Below are positions 43,062-54,000 of a stretch of DNA of 64,000 nucleotides, piece after piece. Source of the DNA: Cepaea nemoralis (taxonomy: Eukaryota > Mollusca > Gastropoda > Stylommatophora > Helicidae). Location of the stretch: assembly GCA_014155875.1 (NCBI GenBank), contig JACEFZ010024500.1, positions 458,176-522,175 on the forward strand, in the 5' to 3' direction. The translations under genes were made by a program, and so were the position numbers. The notes beneath the pieces are model-generated. The model did no database searches, was not told the origin of the DNA, and saw only the letters and a list, made by a program, of their open reading frames with translations. Position 1 is the stretch's first letter. Each line of letters begins with the position of its first letter.

Positions 43062-43235
43062 TTTAATTAGGGGAGTCGACGTTGCGTAGTCTCTAAATCT
43101 AGACGCTTGCCTCTCTACCCAACGATCGTGGGTTCTCCCTGAATCGTGGCGGATTCGAATGTTTCACACTAAACTGGGCTCTCAGGGCGACCCAGCCTAT
43201 AAATGGGTGCTAAAAATGTCTTGGAAAGTAAAGGC
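43062..43235 (+). mobile_element. tRNA-derived SINE, family 2 (copy B)
   Basis: GGGGAGTCGACGTTGCGTAG and GGCGGATTCGAATG match 13556-13725, in the same position relative to the gene. Confidence 0.6.
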
Positions 43236-43480
43236 GGAAGCAACATGAATATATTATCCGGCAACACATGCTGTTCCTAGTGTTGCCTTTCAGCGATTGG
43301 TTATAAATATATTTATGGGCAAGGCGATTGTGGATTCGACGGAGACGCCAGTGTTAGTTGGCTCTGCTAGTCTGCCAAACTTGAGGAAGTTGATCTAAGG
43401 GATATCAGATACTAGAATGATCAAAGTATCAGTGCTAGACACCATTTTATATATAGATTCACGGTGAATCATACAGCCGG
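43236..43480. other. Duplication anchor, no gene seen
   Basis: 43317-43475 matches 16125-16270 in copy A. Copy A's LINE/SINE cluster (14.0-16.0 kb) is missing here. Confidence 0.65.
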
Positions 43481-43721
43481 ACATACAGATATTCACAGAC
43501 ATGAAGATATACACAGACATAGAGATTACACATATAGACATAGAGATTACACATATAGACACAGTGATTACACATATAAACATAGAGATTACACATATAG
43601 ACACAGTGATTACACATATAAACATAGAGATTACACATATAGACATAGAGATTACACTATAGACATAGAGATACACACAGACATAAACATATACATAGAC
43701 AGACAGATTACACAGATAGAC
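43481..43721. repeat. 21-bp tandem repeat and ACAGACAT microsatellite
   Basis: Units of GATTACACATATAGACATAG recur about eight times between 43515 and 43690. Confidence 0.9.
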
Positions 43722-45165
43722 GATGATGATGACCATTTATTTCATCCAGTGAGGTTGAAAGTATGGAGCCGTGGGTTCTAAGATGGCTGATAAGGCCTAT
43801 TTTGGCGCGAAATGTTCTTTGACAATGTGGGCAGATAATTCTTGACGTTTCAGGAGGAGGATCTCCTGCAGAGGTTTTTCTATCCAGCCTTTTCTTCACA
43901 GCTCTTGCAGTCCTGGTTGCTTCACAAGTTACCGCACCCTTATGTAATGATGTACGCCACGAATTACGGTCTTTAGCAGCAGTCTCCCAGGTGTCAAGAT
44001 TAATTCCAAAAGCTTTTCAAAGCGTCTTTAAAGTGTTTCCTCTGGCCCGCGTTGGGAGCGTTTACCACAATGCAGCTCGCCGTAAAAAACAAAAATTTGT
44101 GTAGGGAGCCTGTGATCTGGCATAGAGTTAAGTGATCAGCCCAGCGAATCTGATTATTCATTAGTAGAGTGTGGATACTGGGCATGAACGCTCTTCTAGA
44201 ACTTCAGTGTTTTGGATCTTGTCTTGCAATTTAATCTTCAATAGCTTCCTAAGGTAGACTGTGTGGAAGTGGTTGTGGATAATACAACTGCTTTATAGAC
44301 TTTCAGCTTTGTTTGCAGGCTTATTCAATTTCTGTCCCATACATTCTTGTACAGTCTGCCAAAGGCCGCGCTGGCCTTGGATATTCTTTCATTCACTTCG
44401 TCATCAATTGTGGCAGCTTGTGACACAGTGCTGACAAGATAGGTGAATTTGTCCACAGCACTTAGTCAATGACTGTTCACATTGATATTCGGCATGGTGT
44501 GATTATTCCTCAGAGCTGGCTGGTACAAAACTACAGTCTTCTCCAAGTTAATATTGAGCCCAAAGTTGGCACAGGCATATGAGAAAGCTGAAATATTGTG
44601 TTGCATGTCTGCCTCTGAGTTGGCATATAGAGTGCAATCATTAGCAAACAGCAGTTCTCTGACGATGTCGCGGTTAGTTTTGGTTTTGGTTTTCAGCCTT
44701 CTGAGACGGAACAACTTTCCATCCATGCGGTAGTTGATATCTATTCCAATGTCATTGTTCTCGAAGGCATTTGACAGAATAGTTGAAAACATGAGGTTGA
44801 ACAGTGTTGGTGCCAGGACACATCCTTGCTTCACTTCATAGGTGACAGGAAAGGGCTCAGATAGTTCACAATTTTCCTGTACTCTTGCCTGAATACCATC
44901 ATGAAATAGCCGCACTATTTGGACAAACCAGTCTTTCGGGTTGCTGGACCCAGGATTTCCATAGCAATGATGTAAATGATGTCCTCTAGGGTTCTCCACT
45001 ATGATTCCGCATCCTGTTTAGCCGCAGCATTTGGCTTGAGGCAATCTTCCAGCATGTTTTCAAACGACAGCTGCATTTTTTTGCTGTTTAGGCCAGTTAC
45101 ATTTATTTATTTATTTAGTTTTGCATTTTTACCCCTTGAGGACGCTGTGGTGGTTTGATGTGTAC
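43722..45165 (-). pseudogene. LINE family b, RT to C-terminal zinc finger, decayed
   Basis: The minus strand carries YEVKQGCVLAPTLFNLMF (RT motif B), RELLFANDCTLYANSEADMQ (motif C, with FAND in place of the catalytic FADD), and the C-terminal IICPHCQRTFRAKIGL zinc finger. Frameshifts separate the pieces. It is inserted in the microsatellite belt of copy B and is a sister of the LINE at 22.2-25.1 kb. Confidence 0.85.
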
Positions 45166-45350
45166 ATACATATTACACAGACAGACATAGAGACATAGAC
45201 AGACATACATGTTAGACACATAGACATAGAGATATACATAGACAAACAGATTACACAGATAGGCATACATATATACACAGTGAAACACACAAATATACAC
45301 AGACATACGGACAGGTATATGAACAGACAGACGGAAGGGAGGGCGGGCGC

Positions 45351-45440
<90 letters not shown>
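45166..45440. repeat. ACAT/CAGA microsatellite
   Basis: ACAGACAT-type repeats give way to (CAGA)n at about 45348-45438; this is the right half of the belt split by the LINE. Confidence 0.95.
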
Positions 45441-45441
<1 letters not shown>

Positions 45442-45764
45442 GCTCTGTGACTGGGAATGTCAGACCTCACAAGATGTAAATATATTATTGTCTGTCTAAT
45501 ATCATTATTATTTCTAATGTTGAAATGTAGCAAGGGTCGTAGTTTGATGATCGGCTCCATTTGTTCGGTTTTCAACAGTCGTGGTCAATTAATAATGCAC
45601 ATGACGTGTCGACGAGAACTCTAGTATATTATTCCTTATTCGACAAGATTAAGAAAGCTGATCTAGTCACTATCCAGGATGTTAGACACATGAATTAAGT
45701 TTCTGGAGTAAATCTTCTCGTCCAGGAATCTTCTCAAGTTAGACACAGTAAAGTAATAGAAAGA
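45441..45764. other. Duplication anchor containing the empty site of the intact LINE
   Basis: Matches 16801-16860 and 17186-17460 in copy A (GATGTAAATATATTATTG, CAACAGTCGTGGTCAATTAA). Neither copy 2 of the dispersed repeat nor the full-length LINE is present. Confidence 0.75.
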
Positions 45765-45893
45765 AGAAGAAGCAGTTTAGTAAAAGAGGAAGAAGAAGAA
45801 GAAGAAGAAGAAGAAGAAGAAGAAGAAGAAGAAGAAGAAGAAGAAGAAGAAGATGACGATGATGATGATGATGACGACGACGAAGAAGAAAAC
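45765..45893. repeat. (GAA)n with (GAT/GAC)n
   Basis: About 130 bases of GAA then GAT/GAC repeats, matching the GAA tract at 21.4 kb. Confidence 0.95.
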
Positions 45894-47324
45894 GAAATAT
45901 AATTAAATAACAGAAAGGACATATGAAGACTGCTAAATACATGATAGGCATACACTACATACTCACAGCAATTCAAAAATGCATCTAACACAAATGTAGA
46001 CTGAACGAGGGTGTCAAAAGGAATTTATAGCTTTAAAACTGCAAGCACTGATAAATGATGACATAATAACTTCTTTGAAAAGTCACGCTTATCATGCAAT
46101 GAAAAGAATGGTGAAACAATATCGTATGCCGTTGATTACTAAACACAATTGAAACTGAAAGTTGAATACGAGAAACTAACAGTAATTGATTTATCTAAGG
46201 GCTTCTGAAGAATGAAAGAGTATGAAGGACAGTGAAAAAGATAAGATACTAACAGACCATATCATCATTGATATCATCTACCTTTTATCTCCCGCCAAGC
46301 TCGTTTGTAGACTAGTTCATGAATGATTAGATTTTGTAGCTGTGGTATGAGGCAGACAGTCTGTTGTCCGTCAACCCCAACCCTCCTTAATGCCTTTTAT
46401 GACATTTATGATAACTTACAGAGTTCTTATTCTTTGAAGGAAAATCTGCGCCCCGATTAGACACGGATGATACACCATCTACTGGTGTTGTGTATTGTCA
46501 GTAAGAGAGGGACGTTGCGGCGACTAGCCTTCATCAGCAAACAAATACACAAAACACAACATATAAAAACACGGGAAGACACTACAGTGACCACATTAAG
46601 GACACTGTAACTACATGAGAAGAATGGACAAATGAAACACACGAGAACAAAGAAAAGAAAATTGTAAAAATAATAAAAATGTGCCACTTATATCAGAATT
46701 CCCAGGTTGTGTAAGTCTCGCCACAATGTCCTTTGTTTTCCTTAATTGTTTTAAGTGTAGCTGAATTACTTCATGTTATTTTATATTGTTTACATTTCTA
46801 CAGCCTTACCGCAGTTCCACTAATCTTACTCAAAGCATTACCAGTCTCGGATCATTTCTCTATTATTCCATTTAACCAAGTCTTCAAGGTCTTTTCTCCA
46901 GTAAGTTTGCGAGTTGTCACCGCTTCCAACTGCGATAATATAAATTGTAAAATAGCAACTTTTCGACAAGTTAGCTCCTGTCATCTTCAGGTTCTTACAA
47001 AACAACACAGCAAATGACACCTCATCGGGCGACGAGGCGTAGTGGGTATACGGTAAAAGTAGTTACAGTAAAGGTCCATATCCTTGCTTTGTGGCCTATG
47101 GGTGTAGGGTCAAACAAATACAATTAACGGACCGCTCCCCACGTCTTGAGGCGTATTTGGCAAATGGTGCAGTCCATGTATTTTATAGATCAATCGGTTC
47201 TCAAGGGTGATGTATTCAGATTTGTAATTTCCTCGTTTACCTTCCAGAACATATTCTGGCGCCCATTTTAGTCTGTGTTTACTGGGAATCCTTGTCAGTT
47301 TACAATAAAATAGAAAATAAACTC
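45894..47324. other. Duplication anchor, no gene seen
   Basis: Collinear with 21487-22234 and 25144-25390 of copy A. The LINE found there is absent, and the single ATTATTCCATTT site (46862-46873) is intact. Nothing coding is recognised. Confidence 0.7.
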
Positions 47325-47405
47325 TTAGAGAAGGAATCGAACACATGATTTCAGGCAGGACAGACAAGTATGCTAGATACAGCGTCACCGCTCTAACAAA
47401 TATAT
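47325..47405 (-). mobile_element. Possible tRNA-derived SINE head
   Basis: The minus strand gives TTAGAGCGGTGACGCTGTAT and, 45 bases on, TGTGTTCGATTCC, which resemble A and B boxes. There is no partner copy in the window. Confidence 0.4.
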
Positions 47406-47514
47406 ACACGTGTAGGTGTAAAATGTTCGTTTTGAATACAGCAAACATTGCTTCAAAAATATTCAGTTTCCAGCGCGTTCTATACGTCGTTGCCACAACA
47501 AAGGACTATGACAC

Positions 47515-47735
47515 AGCAAGGTTAACCCACTCAACAATGATTAGCAAGGACATAGCAAGGTTAACCCACTCAACAACGATTTGCTAGGACACAACAAGGT
47601 TAACACACTCAACAACGATTAGCTAGAACACAGCAAGATAAACTCACTCAACAACGATTAGCTAGAACATAACAAGGTAAACTCACTCAACAACGATTAA
47701 CGATGGCATAACAAAGTTAGTCCATCCAACAAACA
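47515..47735 (+). repeat. 39-bp tandem array, copy B (uninterrupted)
   Basis: CCCACTCAACAA at 47526 and 47565 and further units at the same spacing; same unit as 31320-31540. Confidence 0.95.
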
Positions 47736-47897
47736 ATACAGACGTAGATTTAAAAGTTATAGTTCTATTTTATTTAAATATTCGGGTAAAAAAAATATTA
47801 TTGCAACCCGATTAAATAAATGTCTAGATATACGTGAAGATTATATAAATGTCTAGATATTTGTCAAATCATATACAATCAGAAAACCTGCTGCCTG

Positions 47898-47923
47898 GCT
47901 TCTTTCTTTCTTTCTTTCTTTCT

Positions 47924-47960
<37 letters not shown>
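47898..47960. repeat. (CTTT)n microsatellite
   Basis: TTTC repeats with one missing base in the middle; it stands where copy A has (CTGT)n. Confidence 0.97.
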
Positions 47961-47961
<1 letters not shown>

Positions 47962-48004
47962 CCTTTTCTTCGTTATTCAGAGATAAGCTTTTCCGGCTTT
48001 TCCG

Positions 48005-48910
48005 TTGGATTTCTCAATGCTTCAGCTTCTTGAGCTCAAGATAAGTCCTTTCCTCCTTTATTGGATCGCCACAGCCCTCTTCCAACGGAAAGTATTTTTC
48101 AGATGTGGCAGTTTTACTTCGGAACCAACAACAATACATCCTGGCCTAACACAGGGATCACCATTATCTCTGGTGCTGTTCAACGCCTACACTGTGAGAA
48201 TCACCAGCGAGCAGATCACTGGACCAGGGAGGACACTGTCATCATATGCCGACGATGTTTTAGTATATCGGCAGGGTAAGGATAGAGATCAGGTTGCTGT
48301 GGAACTACAAACCGAACTCAATCGCACAAGTACTTGGTGTGTTAAAGGTGGGGCAATGGTCAACCCAACAAAGTCTACAGTGACATGGTTCTCTTTAAAT
48401 AACCATATTGTCAACACTCCAACACCTACTGTAAAGCTGTGTTCAGAAACTGTGGAAAGAACGCAGGCAATGAATTACCTGGATACACGTTTTGATCGAA
48501 GCCTTGCTTATAATGAGCACATAGACCAGGTGATAACAAAGGCGAAGCGGGGTCTGGCTGCGATGCGGATGATGGCGGCAGCAAACTGTGAGCAGCGTCA
48601 CCTATGTCTTCTATACGAGGGGCTGGTCATGTCTGTTTTTAAGTATGCGATGGTGATCCTGACTCTCAGCCGTAAGCAGATAGAAAGGATGGAAAGGATA
48701 CAGAACGAAGCTATGCGCATTATTCTTGGATGTACAAGAGATACAGCATGCAGGGCGATGCGCCATCTGCTTGATTTTCCAACCATTGAAGACAGAATAC
48801 AAATTTGCAGAGCACGTACCTACCTCAGAGTTAACGCAAACACACAACATCCTCAGCATAGTGAAATTAGGCAGGTGAAGGGCAGCAGGTTAAAAAGAGG
48901 AAGGACTTAG
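48005..48910 (+). pseudogene. I-group LINE reverse transcriptase fragment
   Basis: The frame reads PGLTQGSPLSLVLFNAYT (motif B), LSSYADDVLVYRQGKDRD (motif C with YADD), VNPTKSTVTWFS and NYLDTRFDRSLAYNEHID. RT motif A and everything upstream are missing. The open frame ends at 48910, and the protein would continue in another frame toward the RNase H, so a frameshift lies near there. The first codons may already be host sequence. Confidence 0.88.
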
Positions 48911-49037
48911 AACCTGGCGAGGAGTGGGTACAAGTGCCAACAGATTTCTGTACGTCCTTTCAGTTTGCATCCAACTAGACAGAAAATGCAGACAAGAAAA
49001 TCCGGCTGCTGTGAAGGCGGAAGTACAAGCGTTGATT

Positions 49038-49690
49038 TTCGAGAAATAGGTAGACGACGATGCTGTCATCTACACAGATGGGTCGGTCGTCCGACACGTG
49101 AGAAGCTCATGGGCCTTTACGGCTCAGGCCCGTGGGAGAATTGTGAAGGAGGATTCTGGTGCTTTTGTTGAGACCACAAGTAGCCTGACTATGGAAGACA
49201 TGGCAGTAAATAAAGCAATAACATGGCTCGAGACACAGACATTCACTAGGGCATGTTTCCTTAGTGACTCAATGAGCATGCTCAATAGGACAGAGATGGG
49301 GTGGATCCGAAGAGTGGCTGCTGTCTCTGGAGCGGTCTCGGCTGGTAAAGATTAGTTTCGTCTTCGTGCCAGGGCATGCGGGAGTACAAGGAAATGAGTG
49401 GGCTATAAGCTCGCAGGTAAGGCTACTGTGGATGGCGGACGCGCCATGGACCAGGCTGACATTCTGAATGCTCTATGAGAAGTAAGACTTTTGCGAGAAC
49501 CAAGTGATGACTGTGAATCTAAAACCATGGCCAGACTGCGAGAATAGAAAATTAAAAAAGGTGTGGCCAAACAAGAATACTACAGAATATTGACAAACCA
49601 ACACAGAACTGATGTCGTTAGCCGCTACACGCTTCGGGATTTGCTGAGCAGGGGATCCGAGCACTTATGGACTGAATGGTTCGATGTGCA
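49038..49690 (+). pseudogene. I-group LINE RNase H and C-terminal region, frameshifted
   Basis: From about 49050 the frame reads VDDDAVIYTDGSVV (first catalytic Asp), SSLTMEDMAVNKAI (Glu) and ACFLSDSMSML (Asp). A frame change follows near 49350, then FVFVPGHAGVQGNEWA, the last RNase H block. A further part, QEYYRILTNQHRTDVVSRYT, runs to about 49690 with more stops. RNase H would remove RNA from the RNA-DNA hybrid during LINE copying. Confidence 0.85.
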
Positions 49691-49693
49691 ATG

Positions 49694-49707
49694 AGGATAA
49701 TCTGTCG

Positions 49708-49763
<56 letters not shown>

Positions 49764-49820
49764 GCTAACTACCTACCTACCTAACTAACTAACTAACTAA
49801 CTAACTATCTAACTATCTAT

Positions 49821-49863
<43 letters not shown>
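49694..49863. repeat. (TAAC)n microsatellite at the LINE 3' end
   Basis: About 170 bases of CTAA repeats with a few CTAC and CTAT variants. Confidence 0.97.
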
Positions 49864-49864
<1 letters not shown>

Positions 49865-50686
49865 GATTTTCCGGCACGGGTCATCACTGGATAATGTTTC
49901 TGATATCTTCACTAGACGGCTTCTATTTGTCTGGTTGGGATGTATGTTCACTGTCTTGCACATTATGGGAGGTCTAGTAAAACGCTCTCTATCGCGTGTC
50001 TATGAACTAAATGTAATATACGATCAAATATATATATACAGAATATATTACACATTTTGCGTGTGTGTAAAAGTTAAGGAGCTATGCACGCTATGAAGCA
50101 TTTCGTAATCTCTAAAGAAGACAAAGGGGGCTTTTCAAACGAAAGTAGTTAGAAAATCGTGGACTATGAAAAGTCTTTGACAATACCGAAATGGAATTTC
50201 TTCGAACATGTTTCACTCATGATAGGATAACACAGAAAATGATTAACTTAATAAAGACAAAATGTAGAGACATAAGGTGCAGAGTCCTTCATGAGGGAAA
50301 ACTAACAGAGGTATTCGAAATAAGAACAGTGTTGAGATAGTGATGCCTTTTGAGACCTATGCTATTTTCACTGACTCCACTGTCAGAAATGGAATCCAAT
50401 AGACTTTCATTCAAACTGTCATTAATTAGCGCCTGCGTAAAGTAGAAGAACTAAAATGGTATGACAGAATCCTGTAAATATTATAACTAGAAGGAAATTT
50501 AGTTGGACTCAACTGGGCTCCAAAAAAAAAAAAAAAATGAGGCAGACCTAAGAGCACACGGAGAACAGAAGCAGAGACAGAAATGAAATACCATGGGGAG
50601 GACATGGGCGGAGCTTCAAGGGAGAGCTAAGGATAGGACGGCGTGGGGGTGATTTGGTTGAAGACCTGATTGATTGATTGATTGAT
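49864..50686. other. Duplication anchor with relic of a decayed LINE
   Basis: Matches 33957-34245, 34750-35080 and 35755-35920 of copy A. CATGAGGGAAAACTAACAGA is identical in both. It contains the remnant RT pieces of the old LINE seen at 34.24-34.97 kb. Confidence 0.75.
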
Positions 50687-51000
50687 TTAGGAACCGACAT
50701 CACAGCATTCGGGGCATTCCCATAAGCGCTCCGTCCCCATCCTCAGCAGCCAGCGAAGAGTTCCAACACCAATAGTACCAGTAGCAATCTGATTATATGT
50801 ACGTCTCGATTTCCTCTGAGCGTCTAGCTTCGGCCAGAACCCCTCGTCACTCCTTGCTGTCTCATTCATGCCAGACCATGGTGATCCATTTGCTCCTCCA
50901 AGATGTACACGTGCTCCCACAAGGCGGCAACCACGTCTGCCTTGTCATGCATCAACACACCACAGCGTTTGGCAGAACTAGCCAATCTGTCCGCCTGTTC
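50687..51000 (-). mobile_element. Dispersed repeat family with conserved C-terminal end, copy 4
   Basis: On the minus strand, RTYNQIATGTIGVGTLRWLL, then MGTERLWECPECCDVGS and a stop, followed by (AATC)n at 50668-50690. The frame is open for at least 77 codons. Copy A lacks it at the equivalent spot (about 35910), so it is a post-duplication insertion. Confidence 0.65.
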
Positions 51001-51097
51001 ATTCCAGTTGATGACCTATGCTCCAGTGGGGATTAAAGCGCGAAATAAGAAGACAGATATGACACGTCACGATGGTTCTGGAGAGAATGTTGATTGA

Positions 51098-54000
51098 TGG
51101 CAGGGCTCGTGGAAGACGGGGCAGGGGCCCAGGAAGAAGAGGTAGGACTGCAGGAAGAAGTGGCAGGTTTCCAGGAAGAAATGGCAGGACTCCAGGAAGA
51201 CGTGGCTGGTTTCCAGAAAGAAATGACAGTACTCCAGGAAGAAGTGGCATGTTTCCAGGAAGAAATGGCAGGACTCCAGGAAGAAGTTGCAGGTTTCCAG
51301 GAAGAAATGGCAGGATTCCAGGAAGAAGTTGCAGACTTCCAGGAAGAAATGGCAGAATTCCAGGAAGAAATGGCAGGACTCCAGTAAGAAGTGGCAGTAC
51401 TCCAGGAATAAGTGGCAGGTTTCCAGGAAGAAGTGGCAGGTTTCCATAAAGAAGTGGCAGGTTTCGAGGAAGAAATGGCAGGATTCCAGGAAGAAATGGC
51501 AGGACTCCAGTAAGAAATGGCAGGTTTCCAGGAAGAAGTGGCAGGTTTCCATAAAGAAGTGGCAGGTTTCCAGGAAGAAATGGCAGGACTCAAGGAATAA
51601 GCGGCAGATTTCCAGGTAGAAATAGCAGGACTCCAGGAAGAAGTGACAGGTTTCCAGGAAGAAATGGCAGGACTCCAGAAAGAAGTGGCAGGTTTCCAGG
51701 AAGAAATGATAGGACTCCAGGAAGAAATGGCAGGACTCCAGGAAGAAGTAGGAGGTTTCCAGGAAGAAGTGGCATGTTTCCAGGAACAAATGGCAGGACT
51801 CCAGGAAGAAATGGCAGGACTCCAGGAAGAAGTGGCAGGTATCCAGGAAGAAATGATAGGACTCCAGGAATAAGTGGCATGTTTCCAGGAAGAAATGATA
51901 GGACTCGAGGAAGAAGTGCCAGGACTCCAGGAATAAGTGGCATGTTTCCAGGAAGAAATGATAGGACTCGAGGAAGAAGTGCCAGGACTCCAAGAATAAG
52001 TGGCATGTTTCCAGGAAGAAATGATAGGACTCGAGGAAGAAGTGCCAGGACTCCAGGAATAAGTGGCATGTTTCCAGGAAGAAATGATAGGACTCGAGGA
52101 AGAAGTGGCAGGTATCCAGGAAGAAATGGCAGGACTCAAGGAAGAATTGGCAGGTACTCAGGAAGACATGGTAGGAGTCCAGGAAGAAGTGACAGGTTTC
52201 CAAGAAGAAATGGCAGGACTCCAGGAAGAAGTGACAGGTTTTCAAGAAGAAATGGCAGGACTCCAGGAAGAAATGGCAGGTATCCAGGAAGAAGTGGCAG
52301 GTTGTCAAGAAGAAATGGCAGGACTTCAGGAAGAAGTGACAGGTTTTCAAGAAGAAATGGCAGGACTCCAGGAAGAAATGGCAGGTATCCAGGAAGAAGT
52401 GGCAGGTTTTCAAGAAGAAATGGCAGGACTCCAGGAAGAAGTGACAGGTCTTCAAGAAGAAATGGCAGGACTCCAGGAAGAAATGGCAGGACTCCAGGAA
52501 GAAGTGACAGGTTTTCAAGAAGAAATGGCAGGACTCCAGGAAGAAATGGCAGGTATCCAGGAAGAAGTGGCAGGTTTTCAAGAAGAAATGGCAGGACTCC
52601 AGGAAGAAATGGCAGGTTTTCAAGAAGAAATGGCAGGTTTTCAAGAAGAAATGGCAGGACTCCAGGAAGAAATGGCAGGTATCTAGGAAGAAGTGGCAGG
52701 TTTTCAAGAAGAAATGGCAGGACTCCAGGAAGAAATGGCAGGTATCCAGGAAGAAGTGGCAGGTTTTCAAGAAGAAATGGCAGGACTCCAGGAAGAAATG
52801 GCAGGTATCCAGGAAGAAGTGGCAGGTTTTCAAGAAGAAATGGCAGGACTCCAGGAAGAAATGGCAGGTCTCCAGGAAGAAGTGGCAGGTTTTCAAGAAG
52901 AAATGGCAGGACTCCAGGAAGAAACGGCAGGACTCCAGGAAGAAGTGGCAGGTTGTCAAGAAGAAATGGCAGGACTCCAGGAAGAAATGGCAGGTATCCA
53001 GGAAGAAGTGGCAGGTTTTCAAGAAGAAATGGCAGGACTCCAGGAAGAAATGGCAGGTATCCAGGAAGAAGTGCAGGTTTTCGAGAAGAAATGGCAGGAC
53101 TCCAGGAAGAAATGGCAGGTATCCAGAAGAAGTGGCAGGTTTTCAAGAAGAATGGCAGGACTCCAGGAAGAAATGGCAGGTATCCAGGAAGAAGTGGCAG
53201 GTTTTTAAGAAGAATGGCAGGACTCCAGGAAGAAATGGCAGGTATCCAGGAAGAAGTGGCAGGTTTTCAAGAAGAAATGGCAGGACTCCAGGAAGAAATG
53301 GCAGGTATCAAGAAGAAGTGGCAGGATTTAGGAAGAAATGGCAGGTATCCAGGAAGAAGTGGCAGGTTTTCAAGAAGAAATGGCAGGACTCCAGGAAGAA
53401 ATGGCAGGTATCCAGGAAGAAGTGGCAGGTTTTCAAGAAGAAATGGCAGGACTCCAGGAAGAAATGGCAGGTTCCAGAAGAAAAGGCAGGTTTTCAAGAA
53501 GAAATGGCAGGACTCCAGGAAAAATGGCAGGATCCAGGAAGAAGTGGCAGGTTTTCAAGAAGAAATGGCAGGACTCCAGGAAGAAATGGCAGGTATCCAG
53601 GAAGAAGTGGCAGGTTTTCAAGAAGAAATGGAGGACTCCAGGAAGAAATGGCAGGTATCCAGGAAGAAGTGGCAGGTTTTCAAGAAGAAATGGCAGGACT
53701 CCAGGAAGAAATGGCAGGTATCCAGGAAGAAGTGGCATTTTCAAGAAGAAATGGCAGGACTCCAGGAAGAAATGGCAGGTATCCAGGAAGAAGTGGCAGG
53801 TTTTCAAGAAGAAATGGCAGGACTCCAGGAAGAAATGGCAGGTTCCAGGAAGAAGGCAGGTTTTCAAGAAGAAATGGCAGGACTCCAGGAAAAATGGCAG
53901 GTATCCAGGAAGAAGTGGCAGGTTTTCAAGAAGAATGGCAGGACTCCAGGAAGAAATGGCAGGTATCCAGGAAGAAGTGGCAGGTCTTCAAGAAGAAATG

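Larger units (their letters stand above)
48000..49693 (+). mobile_element. 5'-truncated I-group LINE with RNase H
   Basis: A partial RT, an RNase H and a C-terminal segment lie in order. The element is inserted in copy B between halves of a block that is continuous at 33950-34100 in copy A. It is followed by a 170-base (TAAC)n tract. Confidence 0.88.
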